This document shows positions 1 through 10,387 of a DNA stretch of 64,000 nt, one piece after another; position 1 is the stretch's first letter; each line of letters begins with the position of its first letter. The stretch covers positions 1 to 64,000 of the forward strand of contig PKXQ01000099.1 of NCBI GenBank assembly GCA_003132405.1, read 5' to 3'. This DNA comes from Acidobacteriaceae bacterium. GTDB lineage: Bacteria; Acidobacteriota; Terriglobia; Terriglobales; Acidobacteriaceae. The position numbers and the translations under genes are program-made. The notes under the pieces were generated by a model. That model was not told where the DNA came from. It worked only from the letters and a program-made list of their open reading frames with translations, and searched no databases.

Positions 1-1
1 G

Positions 2-1099
2 CCGACATTGTCATGGAATCAACTACGCAGGAATTATGTCACCGCGCTCGAAGGGGACGCCCACTTCGCCGATCCGCATACGATTGAAATCGTCAATGAA
101 GACGGGTTGCAGCAGGTTCGTGGAGAGAACATTCTTATCGCGTGTGGCACGCGGCCTTCGCACATTGACGGCATTCCGGTGGATGGCCAGCGTATTTTTG
201 ATTCCGATCAAGTCCACCAACTGGAGGACATCCCGCGTGAACTGATCGTGGTGGGCGCAGGCATCATTGGTCTGGAATATGCGTCGATGTTCGCGGCGCT
301 CGGAGTGAAGGTGACGCTGCTCGACCAGCGGCCCACCCTGCTGGACTTCGTGGACCGGGAAATTATAGAAAGCCTGTGCTTCCAGTTGCGGCAGTTGGGA
401 ACGATTTTCCGCGTGGGCGAGAAAGTGGTGTCGGTTGGCTTTGACGAAGAACGGGACAAGGTTTTTGCGGTCCTGGAGAGTGGGAAAAAAGTTCGCGGCC
501 AAGCGCTGCTCTACACCATTGGGCGGCAGGCCAACAGCGACAAACTGAAAATTGAAGCCGCCGGCCTGGCCGCCGACGCTCGCGGCAAGTTGAAGGTCAA
601 CGAAAATTTTCAGACTGCGGTGCCGCACATTTATGCGGCCGGTGATGTGATTGGGTTTCCCGCCCTGGCGAGCACCTCGATGGAACAGGGGCGCCTCGCC
701 GGTTGTCACATGTTCGGCAAGCCAAGCCGCATGCTGCCGAATTTAATTCCCTACGGCATTTATACTATTCCGGAAATTTCCATGGTCGGCGCCACCGAGG
801 AAGAGCTGACGCGCAATAAGACTCCGTATGAAAGCGGGCTGGCGCGCTACTCCGAACTCGCGAAAGGCCAGATGCTGGGCGACGATCAAGGCCTGCTGAA
901 GCTCCTCTTTGATCCCGACACGCTGAAATTGCTGGGCGTGCACATTATTGGCGATCGCGCGGCAGAGATAGTCCATATCGGACAAGCTGTGCTGACAATG
1001 GGCGCGACCGTCGAATATTTTCGCGATACCGTGTTCAACTATCCCACCCTGGCCGAGGCTTACAAAGTGGCGGCCCTCGACGGCCTGAATAAACTCTAA
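2..1099 (+). CDS. sthA: Soluble pyridine nucleotide transhydrogenase (5' truncated by window edge)
   Basis: This is the C-terminal two thirds of a flavoprotein disulfide-reductase-family enzyme. It resembles soluble transhydrogenase SthA, a cytoplasmic FAD enzyme that moves hydride between NADPH and NAD+. Visible features are the end of the FAD domain (IACGTRPSHIDGIPVDG), the NAD(P)-binding Rossmann motif VVGAGIIGLEYASMF, the FAD-contacting stretch IYAAGDVIGFPALAS, and the dimerisation domain with YTIPEISMVGATEEEL. The reading frame is open to the left edge, so about 100 residues with the N-terminal GxGxxG are missing. The product is identified by overall resemblance; a dihydrolipoamide dehydrogenase-like enzyme is the main alternative. 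Confidence 0.85.
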   Translation, partial: PTLSWNQLRRNYVTALEGDAHFADPHTIEIVNEDGLQQVRGENILIACGTRPSHIDGIPVDGQRIFDSDQVHQLEDIPRELIVVGAGIIGLEYASMFAALGVKVTLLDQRPTLLDFVDREIIESLCFQLRQLGTIFRVGEKVVSVGFDEERDKVFAVLESGKKVRGQALLYTIGRQANSDKLKIEAAGLAADARGKLKVNENFQTAVPHIYAAGDVIGFPALASTSMEQGRLAGCHMFGKPSRMLPNLIPYGIYTIPEISMVGATEEELTRNKTPYESGLARYSELAKGQMLGDDQGLLKLLFDPDTLKLLGVHIIGDRAAEIVHIGQAVLTMGATVEYFRDTVFNYPTLAEAYKVAALDGLNKL

Positions 1100-1269
1100 G
1101 CTGGTTGCAGCCGGCGAAACCTCGCGAACTGCGGTCGTTTCGCCATTTCTGCGGTGAATCATCCTACTCATTCTTGCTTCGCTTGATTTGCGGTAACCTC
1201 GAAGTTTCTATGCTGCCGCATTCGGCGGACACGAGTGTCCGAGCCAAGCGGACGCAGCCACACTTGCTA

Positions 1270-2415
1270 ATGAATCAATCTCTGGAAACGCGCGACGCCT
1301 CTTTGTGCGAGATCGCCTTGGTGTTCTTGAAGGTGGGGACAATCGCCTTTGGCGGCCCAGCGGCCCATCTGGCGATGATGGAAGAGGAATTCGTGCGCCG
1401 CCGCCGGTGGATTACACAGGCCGAATTTTTGGACCGCCTGGCTACTGCGAATTTGATTCCGGGGCCAAGTTCAACCGAGGTCGCGATTTTTGTCGGTCAA
1501 CTCAAACGCGGCTGGCGCGGCCTGATTGTGGCGGGATGTTGCTTCATCGTTCCGGCGGCGCTGATGGTCTCGCTGATTGCATGGGCCTATATACGCTTCG
1601 GCTCGCTGCCGAAGGTCGAAGGTGTGTTCTCGGCAATCAAGCCCGCTGTGGTTGCAATCGTGATTCAGGCGCTGGGGAAGCTGGGGAGGACGGGAGTCCG
1701 GACGCCTCTCCTGGCGCTGATTGCGGCGCTCGCCGCGATACTGAGTTTGATCGGACTAAGCCCCGTGCTGGTGCTGATATTGGCCGGGCTGCTATCGGCG
1801 TCGAATCTGGTGTTGAAAAACCGGTTGCTGCTGTCGGTCGCGTTTCCGAAACTCGTTGGCGCCGCGATTGCCGTTGGATCTCTCGCCGTATCTTTTCCTG
1901 TCGGACTGGGGCGTCTATTTCTGTCGTTCCTCAAAATTGGGTCGGTGGTATTCGGCAGCGGATATGTTTTGCTGGCCTTCCTGCAAACTGAATTTGTGGA
2001 GCATCTGCACTGGCTGACCGACAAGCAGTTGATCGACGCGGTCGCCGTGGGTCAGTTTACTCCCGGTCCCGTTTTTACGACTGCGACATTTATTGGATAC
2101 ATGGTGGCAGGCTGGCGCGGCGCGGTGGTCGCTACCGTGGGCATTTTTCTTCCTGGATTCCTGCTGGTGGCGGCCAGCGGACCACTGATCCCGCGACTAC
2201 GCCGATCGTCAGTGGCCGCGGCAGCGCTCGATGGAGTGGTCGCCGGTTCGCTGGCGCTGATGGCGGTGGTGACGTGGCAGTTGGGCAAAGCATCGATCGT
2301 GGACTGGAAAACGCTGGCCGTGTTCGCCGTGGGCTTAATCCTGTTGCTGCGGTTTCGTCTCAACTCAGCCCTTGTGATTGCGGCTGCTGCGGTTGCCGGA
2401 TGGGTCATGCATTAA
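1270..2415 (+). CDS. chrA: Chromate efflux transporter ChrA
   Basis: This 381-residue inner-membrane protein has the duplicated CHR-domain architecture. The first half carries FGGPAAHLAMMEEEFV and LIPGPSSTEVAIFVG, and the second half carries the matching FGSGYVLLAFLQTEFV and QFTPGPVFTTATFIGY. About ten hydrophobic segments are visible. The family exports chromate, usually in exchange for sulfate or with protons. I chose the ATG at 1270 because it leaves a short tail before the first CHR motif and gives the usual family length; an in-frame ATG at 1210 would add 20 low-complexity residues. The gene stands alone: no chrB regulator is next to it, and panE converges on it. Confidence 0.9.
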   Translation: MNQSLETRDASLCEIALVFLKVGTIAFGGPAAHLAMMEEEFVRRRRWITQAEFLDRLATANLIPGPSSTEVAIFVGQLKRGWRGLIVAGCCFIVPAALMVSLIAWAYIRFGSLPKVEGVFSAIKPAVVAIVIQALGKLGRTGVRTPLLALIAALAAILSLIGLSPVLVLILAGLLSASNLVLKNRLLLSVAFPKLVGAAIAVGSLAVSFPVGLGRLFLSFLKIGSVVFGSGYVLLAFLQTEFVEHLHWLTDKQLIDAVAVGQFTPGPVFTTATFIGYMVAGWRGAVVATVGIFLPGFLLVAASGPLIPRLRRSSVAAAALDGVVAGSLALMAVVTWQLGKASIVDWKTLAVFAVGLILLLRFRLNSALVIAAAAVAGWVMH

Positions 2416-2517
2416 CAGCGGAATTCCGAAATCGAGGATGATCGTGAGCACGATTCGCACCATCAAGCGCTTGCCGCAATTCGTCGTTGGTGTGCGTAAG
2501 CAGCGTCGCTAGTGGTT

Positions 2518-3402
2518 TTAGGCGGCGATGCTCTTCGAGCGAATCTCCGCCATTAATTCCTTCGTGGTCGAAACATCAATGTCGAAACGTTCGCCGCCGC
2601 GCACAATCGGGCCGCCGATCGCGTCTAACTCGAGCTGGCGACCTGCGACGACGTCTTTCTGCATAGAGCTGCGCATCGCCGGTGGCGCTCCCTGAAACGC
2701 TGCCTCTAACTTTTGACGATCGATTTCCGCGCCGCTGGCATTGGCGACGGCGCACGCCTCATCAACGGTAGAACTTAGCTTTTGTTTCCATGCAGCGTCC
2801 GCCAGTACGTCTCCGATATTTTTGCCCGAGGCGGATGTTACCAGCGCGAATGGCCCGAGGAAGCACAACTTGCTCCACAGAAGAGTTTGCTCGTTGGCAA
2901 TGAACTGGCAGGTGAATCCGAGATTGGTGAGCTTTTGAATGACTGGCCCCAACAGAGTTTCGCCGCTGCTCGCCAGGTTGAGATGAACGAATGGCGAGCG
3001 CTGGATGAACCGTCCCGGAGCCGCCCTCTCCGCTTCGACCGCAATCGTTCCTGGAATCACGCGCTCTTTGCCGAATCGTTCGCGAAGCACGGCAACGTGG
3101 TCGACCCCATTCAGTAATGGAATTATGCAGCCCGGCACTCCCAGCACGGCTTTCAGCGCACCTTCCATCTGATAGGTCTTGGTGGCAATCCAAAGCACGT
3201 CAACCGGCTCTGTGAGCGATGACGCCGCTTTCGCTGGTGCGGTAATGGAGTTCGAACCTGACGGACGTTCGAGCGTCAAGTTCGCGGGATAGCTTGCCAA
3301 CTTCTCCGGCCGAACGACCACCGTCACATCTTCGCCGAGCGATGCCACTGCGGTGCCGACCAAGCCGCCGATTGCTCCGGCGCCCAAAATCGCGTGTTTC
3401 AT
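2518..3402 (-). CDS. panE: 2-dehydropantoate 2-reductase (ketopantoate reductase)
   Basis: This 294-residue cytoplasmic oxidoreductase reduces ketopantoate to pantoate with NADPH in the pantothenate/CoA pathway. The Rossmann motif GAGAIGGLVG lies at residues 7-16, a PLLNGVDH stretch matches the family NGxxH region, and WSKLCFLGPF lies where the family's catalytic lysine helix is. In many members that helix reads W-x-K-L-x-x-N; here the Asn position is Leu. Other ketopantoate reductase-fold enzymes of unknown substrate have similar sequences, so substrate is less certain than fold. The ATG at 3402 places the Rossmann fold at the very N-terminus. It is divergent from mutL with about 110 bp between starts. 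Confidence 0.82.
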   Translation of the reverse strand: MKHAILGAGAIGGLVGTAVASLGEDVTVVVRPEKLASYPANLTLERPSGSNSITAPAKAASSLTEPVDVLWIATKTYQMEGALKAVLGVPGCIIPLLNGVDHVAVLRERFGKERVIPGTIAVEAERAAPGRFIQRSPFVHLNLASSGETLLGPVIQKLTNLGFTCQFIANEQTLLWSKLCFLGPFALVTSASGKNIGDVLADAAWKQKLSSTVDEACAVANASGAEIDRQKLEAAFQGAPPAMRSSMQKDVVAGRQLELDAIGGPIVRGGERFDIDVSTTKELMAEIRSKSIAA

Positions 3403-3512
3403 GCGCTTCTCCAGGAAACTATACGATATCTGTTTCTTGGATGCCGCAGTTGCTGGGTTCGATCCGCCTTTACGCTCTGCCTTCGCATCTGTCACACTTG
3501 CGACTGCACCCC

Positions 3513-5579
3513 ATGGGAAAAATCCACGTTCTCTCCGAGAGAGTTGCTAACCAGATCGCTGCCGGCGAAGTGGTGGAGCGTCCTGCGTCGGTGGTGAAGG
3601 AGTTGCTGGAGAACGCACTGGATGCGGGTTCCACGCGCATTCGCATTCAGGTCGAGGCGGGCGGGAAGAAGTTGATCCAGATTACTGACAACGGCTGCGG
3701 CATGGTGCGCGACGATGCCATGCTCGCTTTCGAGCGCCACGCCACCTCGAAAATTAAAGAAACCGACGATCTCTTAAGTATTGCGACGCTTGGATTCCGC
3801 GGCGAGGCTCTGCCGTCGATTGCGTCGGTTGCTAGGTTACATCTGGAAACTCGCGCCGAGGGAGAAGAGGCCGGAACCGTTCTCGAAATTAATGGCGGCA
3901 AGATGATTCGGGTCGAGGAGGCGGGACTGCCGCTCGGAACTTCGATCACGATTCGCGATCTTTTTTTCAATACGCCGGCGCGCAAGAAATTTCTACGATC
4001 GGAATCGACAGAGTTGTCACATATTGCGTCGCTGGTCACGCACTATGCACTGGCGCATCCGGATAAGCATTTCGAACTGCACTCGGCGACGAATGCCTTG
4101 CTGGTTGCGCCGCCTGTGGCGGGTCATCGCGAGCGCGTCTACCAGGTCTTTGGGCGCGAGACGCTCGATCAGTTGATTCCGCTCGCGGCGGTGCAACCGC
4201 TGGAGCGGGTTGGACTGCCGCAGCCTCCGCCGTGGCGGCGGTCCGCGGAGAGCACTGTTAATAAATCTGGAGATCCCGCGCAGGAGGCTTTGCGGGCGGG
4301 GGGGGCCGCGCCACACGATTCGGGCCAGGATTTCGGCGAGGTGCGGCTGCATGGTTTCGTTTCGAAGCCGGAGATTCAGAAGCTCAATCGCAATTCGATT
4401 TTCATTTTTGTGAACGGTCGCCTGATTCGCGACCGCCTCATTCAGCACGCGATCACCGAGGCCTATCGGAACATTTTGCCGCCCACGGTGTATCCGGTGG
4501 TCTTGCTTTTTATAGAGATGCCGGGCGTCGAGGTCGATGTCAATGTGCACCCATCGAAGACCGAGGTTCGCTTTCGGCAACAGACCGTGATTCACGATTT
4601 CGTACGCGAATCGGTGCGAGCGGCGCTGATGAAGGCGCGTCCCGTGCCCCAGTTCTTGACCGAGATCGCAGCGCAGCCATCGGCTACGCCCGGCCTTAGC
4701 AGCCCGGGATTGGGCAATCGTCCGTTTACCGATGGTGCGGGCGGAAGCGATGGAGCGGCGCGCGCGCCTTGGCGCGATTTGAGCGGAGCAGAGGCATCGG
4801 GCGGTTTTACCTTGCAGGCGCCGACCGTTCCCGCGGTAACTGCACGGCTTGAATTTGAAGGAGGAATTGCGGTCGAGGCGAACGCAGCGGTTTCGCTGGC
4901 GCGAGCGCCGGAAGCAACGGCCGATCCGCAGCCGATTCCTGACCACGGGTGCGCGCCGCCAATCGCGCAAGAGCCGCAAACCGTTCCAACTCTCGAATCG
5001 TTGCGAACATTGCGTCCGTTAGGCCAGATCCGAAATTCTTTTATTCTCGCCGTCAATGAAGACGGTCTCTGGATCATCGATCAACACGTGGCCCACGAGC
5101 GCGTGCTCTTCGAGCGCGTGCTGCGGCAGCGCTCGGCGCAGCGAGTCGAGAGCCAGCGTTTGCTGATGCCGCTGATTATCGAACTCACTCCTGCGCAGCA
5201 AGCGATCTTTAGCGAGATTGCGGAAGAGCTTGCGCACAATGGTTTTGAAGCGGAGCCTTTTGGTGCGCGGAGCGTCGCCGTGAAAATTGCGCCGGCGGGC
5301 GTGGATGCTGCCCAGATTGAGCACATGCTGAACGAAATCTTCGAGCAGTTCATGCGTGAAGATCAGGCGATCAATCTCGAAGCCATACGGACTCGCATTG
5401 CGGCCTCGATCGCTTGCCACGCTGCCATCAAGGTCAACATGCCTCTCGAACAAAACAAAATGGAATGGTTGCTCGCCGAGTTGGCGAAAACCGATCATCC
5501 GATGACTTGTCCGCACGGACGACCGGTGGTGCTGCGCTACTCCATGCAGGATATCCAGAAGGCGTTTAAGAGGATTTAG
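3513..5579 (+). CDS. mutL: DNA mismatch repair protein MutL (endonuclease type)
   Basis: This 688-residue protein couples MutS mismatch recognition to strand incision. The GHKL ATPase carries Glu30 and Asn34 in KELLENALDAGS, DNGCGM at 59-64 and GFRGEAL at 94-100. The transducer domain ends with VDVNVHPSKTEVRF. The C-terminal dimerisation domain has DQHVAHERVLFE at 523-534 (the DQHAx2Ex4E nuclease motif with Ala to Val), an ACHAAIK segment near 635 and CPHGRP at 666-671. Those zinc-site motifs mark the nicking MutL of bacteria that lack MutH. The start at 3513 gives MGKIHVLSERVANQIAAGEV, the typical family N-terminus. Residues about 235-271 form a Gly/Ala/Pro-rich insertion in the transducer domain. 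Confidence 0.97.
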   Translation: MGKIHVLSERVANQIAAGEVVERPASVVKELLENALDAGSTRIRIQVEAGGKKLIQITDNGCGMVRDDAMLAFERHATSKIKETDDLLSIATLGFRGEALPSIASVARLHLETRAEGEEAGTVLEINGGKMIRVEEAGLPLGTSITIRDLFFNTPARKKFLRSESTELSHIASLVTHYALAHPDKHFELHSATNALLVAPPVAGHRERVYQVFGRETLDQLIPLAAVQPLERVGLPQPPPWRRSAESTVNKSGDPAQEALRAGGAAPHDSGQDFGEVRLHGFVSKPEIQKLNRNSIFIFVNGRLIRDRLIQHAITEAYRNILPPTVYPVVLLFIEMPGVEVDVNVHPSKTEVRFRQQTVIHDFVRESVRAALMKARPVPQFLTEIAAQPSATPGLSSPGLGNRPFTDGAGGSDGAARAPWRDLSGAEASGGFTLQAPTVPAVTARLEFEGGIAVEANAAVSLARAPEATADPQPIPDHGCAPPIAQEPQTVPTLESLRTLRPLGQIRNSFILAVNEDGLWIIDQHVAHERVLFERVLRQRSAQRVESQRLLMPLIIELTPAQQAIFSEIAEELAHNGFEAEPFGARSVAVKIAPAGVDAAQIEHMLNEIFEQFMREDQAINLEAIRTRIAASIACHAAIKVNMPLEQNKMEWLLAELAKTDHPMTCPHGRPVVLRYSMQDIQKAFKRI

Positions 5580-5710
5580 CTCTCAGCTATCAGTTGTTAG
5601 CTTTCAGTTAAACCTTTCCTCCGCATTGCTCTCTCATGGGTCTGAGTAGGCTTTGACGGCTATGGTCGCAATGAGCTGCTTTCTGAAAACTGAGAACTGA
5701 CAGCTGAGAG
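5580..5710. repeat. Long-armed inverted repeat of CAGTT/CAGCT words
   Basis: Arms at 5580-5605 and 5685-5710 are imperfect reverse complements (about 22 of 26 positions) around a 79-base loop. Both are built from CTCAGCT, TCAGTT and TTTC words. The same words recur between mreB and mreC (33018-33045) and upstream of the DUF92 gene (about 30413-30450). The repeat fills most of the mutL to AlkZ-like gap. Confidence 0.7.
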
Positions 5711-5734
5711 CCTGCCTGTGTTCTAATCGAAATC

Positions 5735-6613
5735 ATGACCGACGCAGAACTTCATCAATCTCGCACGCACAAGTGGCGCCTCGATGGCCAGCCAGTGCGC
5801 ACGCTTGACGATGCGCGGATGTTTCTTGAGTCGGCGGGATTTTGTCTTATGTATCCGATGCGGCCGGCGCTTTTGCTGCCCACTTTCATAGGAGCTTGGG
5901 TTGGCGCGGATGAGAAGTTGCCGATGCGGCAGCATGCCTACGCGGATGCGCGGGCGAAGGAAGCGACGGAACTCATGGTCCGCGCACTGCGCGATAAGGC
6001 CGCGTATGAGGCTCCGCTGATTGACGAGAACAATGCGTTCTTGCTCTCCGCGGCCGTGTTTCCTTATTTCTATTCGCTGGTGGGCGAGCGCAATCCCAGG
6101 CAACCGCCGGCGTCTGGGCCGCGATCGCCTTATTCGCCGTTGGCTTGTGACGCGTTTGAAATCATCCGGCGGTCTGGGCCGATTTCGAAAACGAAACTTG
6201 GCGAGACGCTGGGCGGCTCTGTTTCGAATGCCGGCCTCGATCGAGCACTCAGCGAACTGTGGGCCAAACTGCGCATTACGCGGGTCGATTACACGGTCGA
6301 GGAAGGCTCGGTATGGGATGAATTGTCGCGCTGGGCTCCGGATGTAGTGCGCGAGGGCGTCGGAATTTCGGTGCCGGAAGCGCTTTCGGCGCTGATCACG
6401 AAATATCTCGACTGCGTGGTGGCGGTGGATGAGGGAGAAATCGAAAATCTGCTCACCCACTTCGTTCCGCGCACGAGAGTGAAAGAAGCGATTCATGCTT
6501 TGCTTTCGGCGCGCGAATTGAGCTTCGTTCATGTCGGTGGCAAGTCGCTGCTGCAGGTAACTCCGCCGAAGCAGGTGTATGTTCCGAAGCCGCGCCCACA
6601 GCGGGTGATGTAG
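5735..6613 (+). CDS. Winged-helix protein, AlkZ/YcaQ-like (uncertain)
   Basis: This is a 292-residue soluble protein. The N-terminal third contains aromatic and proline-rich segments (GFCLMYPMRP, GAWVGADEK). The middle, about 140-220, looks like a winged helix: FEIIRRSGPISKTKLGETLG followed by LDRALSELWAKLRITRVDY. A second helical or winged-helix-like part follows. The arrangement recalls short relatives of the AlkZ/YcaQ DNA glycosylase family, which unhook interstrand crosslinks, but I cannot see the diagnostic QxQ catalytic motif of true AlkZ. A DNA-binding or repair role is an inference. It sits between mutL and cmk, with its ATG 25 bases after the inverted repeat. Confidence 0.5.
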   Translation: MTDAELHQSRTHKWRLDGQPVRTLDDARMFLESAGFCLMYPMRPALLLPTFIGAWVGADEKLPMRQHAYADARAKEATELMVRALRDKAAYEAPLIDENNAFLLSAAVFPYFYSLVGERNPRQPPASGPRSPYSPLACDAFEIIRRSGPISKTKLGETLGGSVSNAGLDRALSELWAKLRITRVDYTVEEGSVWDELSRWAPDVVREGVGISVPEALSALITKYLDCVVAVDEGEIENLLTHFVPRTRVKEAIHALLSARELSFVHVGGKSLLQVTPPKQVYVPKPRPQRVM

Positions 6614-6658
6614 CTGTCGGTCGGTCCGTCGCTCCGTGTACAATCTTGATTCGCCACG

Positions 6659-7348
6659 ATGACAGTCCCATCCCCACGCAAACTTATCATTGCCATCGAC
6701 GGCCCCGCCGGAGTGGGCAAGAGCACGATTGCTTCGCGCCTGGCGCGCAAACTCGGCTACGTGAACCTCGAAAGCGGAGCGATGTATCGCGCGCTGGCGC
6801 TCAAGGCGATCGAGTGGGACGCGTCGTTCGATGACGAGGAGGCGCTGCTGAAAATGGCGCAAGATTCGCGGATTAAACTCGATGCCACCCTCGGCGGCAA
6901 TCGCGTTTTGCTCAACGGCAAAGATATTTCGGCGCGCATTCGCGAGCGCGATGTGACGGAGGCGGCGTCTCGAGTCTCGGTGCATCCCAAGGTGCGCGAG
7001 TGGATGGTGGCGCGGCAACGCGAAATGGGCATCGGCGGTGGCGTGGTGATGGAAGGGCGCGACATTGGGACTAAAGTTTTTCCCGATGCGGATTTGAAAA
7101 TCTTTCTTGACGCCGACCCAGTGATTCGCGAGCAACGGCGGCTTGATCAACAGCGCGTGAAGGGTGCTCCGGCGGAGACGATGGCTGCAGAACTGCGGGA
7201 GCGCGACCGGCGCGATCGGACGCGCGCGGCGTCTCCACTTGTCGCGGCGGAGGATGCGGTACTGATCGACTCGACGAAGATGCGTGAAGACGAGGTGCTC
7301 CATCGAATCGAGGAGTTGGTGGAGCGACAACTAGCGGCGCGGCGCTAA
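6659..7348 (+). CDS. cmk: Cytidylate kinase
   Basis: This 229-residue cytoplasmic enzyme phosphorylates CMP and dCMP with ATP in pyrimidine nucleotide synthesis. The P-loop GPAGVGKST lies at 15-23, followed by the CMP-binding LESGAMYRALALKA. Also visible are VSVHPKVREWMVARQR, the GRDIGTKVFPDADLKIFLDA segment and the lid arginines in ELRERDRRDRTRAASPL. Length and motif order match bacterial Cmk. Its stop codon overlaps, tail to tail, the 3' end of the toxin remnant that follows on the other strand. Confidence 0.97.
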   Translation: MTVPSPRKLIIAIDGPAGVGKSTIASRLARKLGYVNLESGAMYRALALKAIEWDASFDDEEALLKMAQDSRIKLDATLGGNRVLLNGKDISARIRERDVTEAASRVSVHPKVREWMVARQREMGIGGGVVMEGRDIGTKVFPDADLKIFLDADPVIREQRRLDQQRVKGAPAETMAAELRERDRRDRTRAASPLVAAEDAVLIDSTKMREDEVLHRIEELVERQLAARR

Positions 7349-7641
7349 ACCCTTTTCTTCCAATATCCGGGTTTCCGCTTGCCATGGGCGACCGCTACGA
7401 TGCTCACGACATCGGGTCATCAAGGTAAATGATGGAGAACGGAAAGCGGCGAAGCACGCATCGACGAGTTCCGTGTAAATATTTGGGCCAGCCCTGGGGC
7501 GTTTTCACAATGTGGCGGATTACGTCGGATACGGCTTCACGAAATTCCACCGCTACGGCTGGGCTCCGACCGCGGTACCATCCGATTGCTTCCCTCAGAT
7601 CCACTCGCTTCGGGATGAAACCGGAACTGCTTACTCGTCAT
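7345..7641 (-). pseudogene. ParE/RelE-family toxin remnant with two compensating frameshifts
   Basis: Read from an ATG at 7641, the frame starts MTSKQFRFHPEA, a canonical ParE-like N-terminus. It then goes out of frame near 7605, where the sequence continues one base over as DLREAIGWYRGRSPAVAVEF and on to LRRFPFSIIYLDD. Near 7413-7417 the original frame resumes with VVSIVAVAHGKRKPGYW and a TAG at 7345-7347. The whole span is 297 bases, exactly 99 codons, so the two indels cancel. No single frame encodes the toxin. It would overlap its antitoxin gene by 11 bases. Either a decayed gene or paired sequencing errors could explain this. Confidence 0.75.
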
Positions 7642-7882
7642 CCGAAAACTCTTGAGCCAACTCTTGGAGTACTTGTTCGCCGGCGATCAGTTTGACCCTG
7701 CCTGATCGAATCTCGTCGACGCGGCGCTTGATCTCATCGTCCCACGCCTCCTCAACTCATTCTTCCGCGAGCCCCTCATCGAGGCTCTCGATCAGGCGGT
7801 CGATTAGCAGGCCGCGCTCTTGCGTGGAAAGGGTAAGCGCCTTCTCCAGCACCTCTGAAACCTGCGGCGTCATCTCTGCCAT
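7631..7882 (-). pseudogene. Addiction-module antitoxin (CHP02574-like) with in-frame TGA
   Basis: From the ATG at 7882 the frame reads MAEMTPQVSEVLEKALTL, then RGLLIDRLIESLDEGLAEE, then TGA at 7757-7759. It continues in the same frame as VEEAWDDEIKRRVDEIRSG and ends at TAA 7631-7633. This is 41 codons, one stop, then 41 codons. The pattern of an N-terminal helical region followed by a W-D-x-E-I-x-R-R-V segment is that of the small putative addiction-module components that precede ParE/RelE toxins. The stop falls where homologues usually have a residue just before the EEAW segment, so a nonsense mutation is the simplest reading. It lies directly upstream of the broken toxin. Confidence 0.7.
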
Positions 7883-7956
7883 GGCGACCTCATGGGTTTA
7901 TTCGAGAACAGCCGAGCGCAGCGGGAAGCCACTGCGGCGCACAAAAAGATCGTCGC

Positions 7957-9771
<1,815 letters not shown>

Positions 9772-9954
9772 GTTTTCGCCTTCTTTAAATAAATTTGGGT
9801 CAGTGAAGTTCGTTTCGCTGAAAGTCCTACTGCCGAAGCTAACCGTGGTGAGTTAAACGAATGATTATAAATGGAGCAGCGCGGTGAGAAGCGGTGGTGA
9901 GTCGCGGTGGATGGCGAAGAACTGGTTCGTTCTGCCCTTGAGGTTAAAAAGTCT

Positions 9955-9999
9955 TTGTCGCGTAGCGCACAATCGAGCATATACTTGCCGTCGGCAAGT
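9955..9999 (+). promoter_or_regulatory. Promoter overlapped by a palindrome (candidate operator)
   Basis: TTGTCG (9955-9960) and TATACT (9980-9985) are spaced 19 bases apart. The -10 overlaps a perfect inverted repeat ACTTGCCG-T-CGGCAAGT at 9983-9999, whose end lies 29 bases before the ATG at 10029. Position and symmetry suit a repressor site, but a 5' leader hairpin is equally possible. Confidence 0.45.
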
Positions 10000-10028
10000 T
10001 ATGAGAAATTGCCAGGAGAGAGATCAAT

Positions 10029-10328
10029 ATGAAAAAACTGATGACGATTTGTTTCGCGGCGGCCATTCTAAGCTTCGGCGTGGCCGTGGCCCAGGACACC
10101 ATGAAGAATGACAGCATGAAGGCGGATGCGCCCAAGGGAACAGTTGACGTGATGGGAAAGATTGGTGCGGATGGCAAGACGTTTGTGGGCGATAAAGACA
10201 TGAAGAGCTGGACGATCATCAATCCCGAGGCGGTGAAGGGGCATGAGGGACATCATGTCATCCTGACAGCGCATGTCTATCCGGACAAAATGCAGGTTCA
10301 TGTCATGTCGCTGAAGATGGCGAAGTGA
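10029..10328 (+). CDS. Small secreted protein, DUF5818-like
   Basis: This 99-residue protein has a clear signal peptide (MKKLMTICFAAAILSFGVAVAQ, cleavage likely after AVA or AQ). A Met/Lys/Asp-rich linker follows, then a compact beta-rich region: GKIGADGKTFVGDKDMKSW, then NPEAVKGHEGHHVILTAHVY. The G-x-D-G-K...G-x-x-V-x-L/V-T layout resembles the small secreted OB-like DUF5818 domain; the assignment is by eye. The product is probably periplasmic. GGAGAGA stands seven bases before the ATG. It is monocistronic, with a promoter-palindrome upstream and a hairpin terminator downstream. Function is unknown. Confidence 0.75.
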   Translation: MKKLMTICFAAAILSFGVAVAQDTMKNDSMKADAPKGTVDVMGKIGADGKTFVGDKDMKSWTIINPEAVKGHEGHHVILTAHVYPDKMQVHVMSLKMAK

Positions 10329-10387
10329 TGCTCGTGATCTGCGTTGATTGAAATTGCAGTAGTTGATTTATGGTGGTTTTACCGAGT

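Noticed and set aside
3294..3512. Upstream extension of the MutL frame
   Set aside because: It overlaps panE on the other strand and has no similarity in style to MutL; MGKIHVLSERVANQ is the canonical N-terminus.
7641..7882. TGA in the antitoxin as a selenocysteine or recoded codon
   Set aside because: No selenocysteine insertion hairpin is evident, and antitoxins of this type have no selenoprotein role; the partner toxin is also broken, so decay is simpler.
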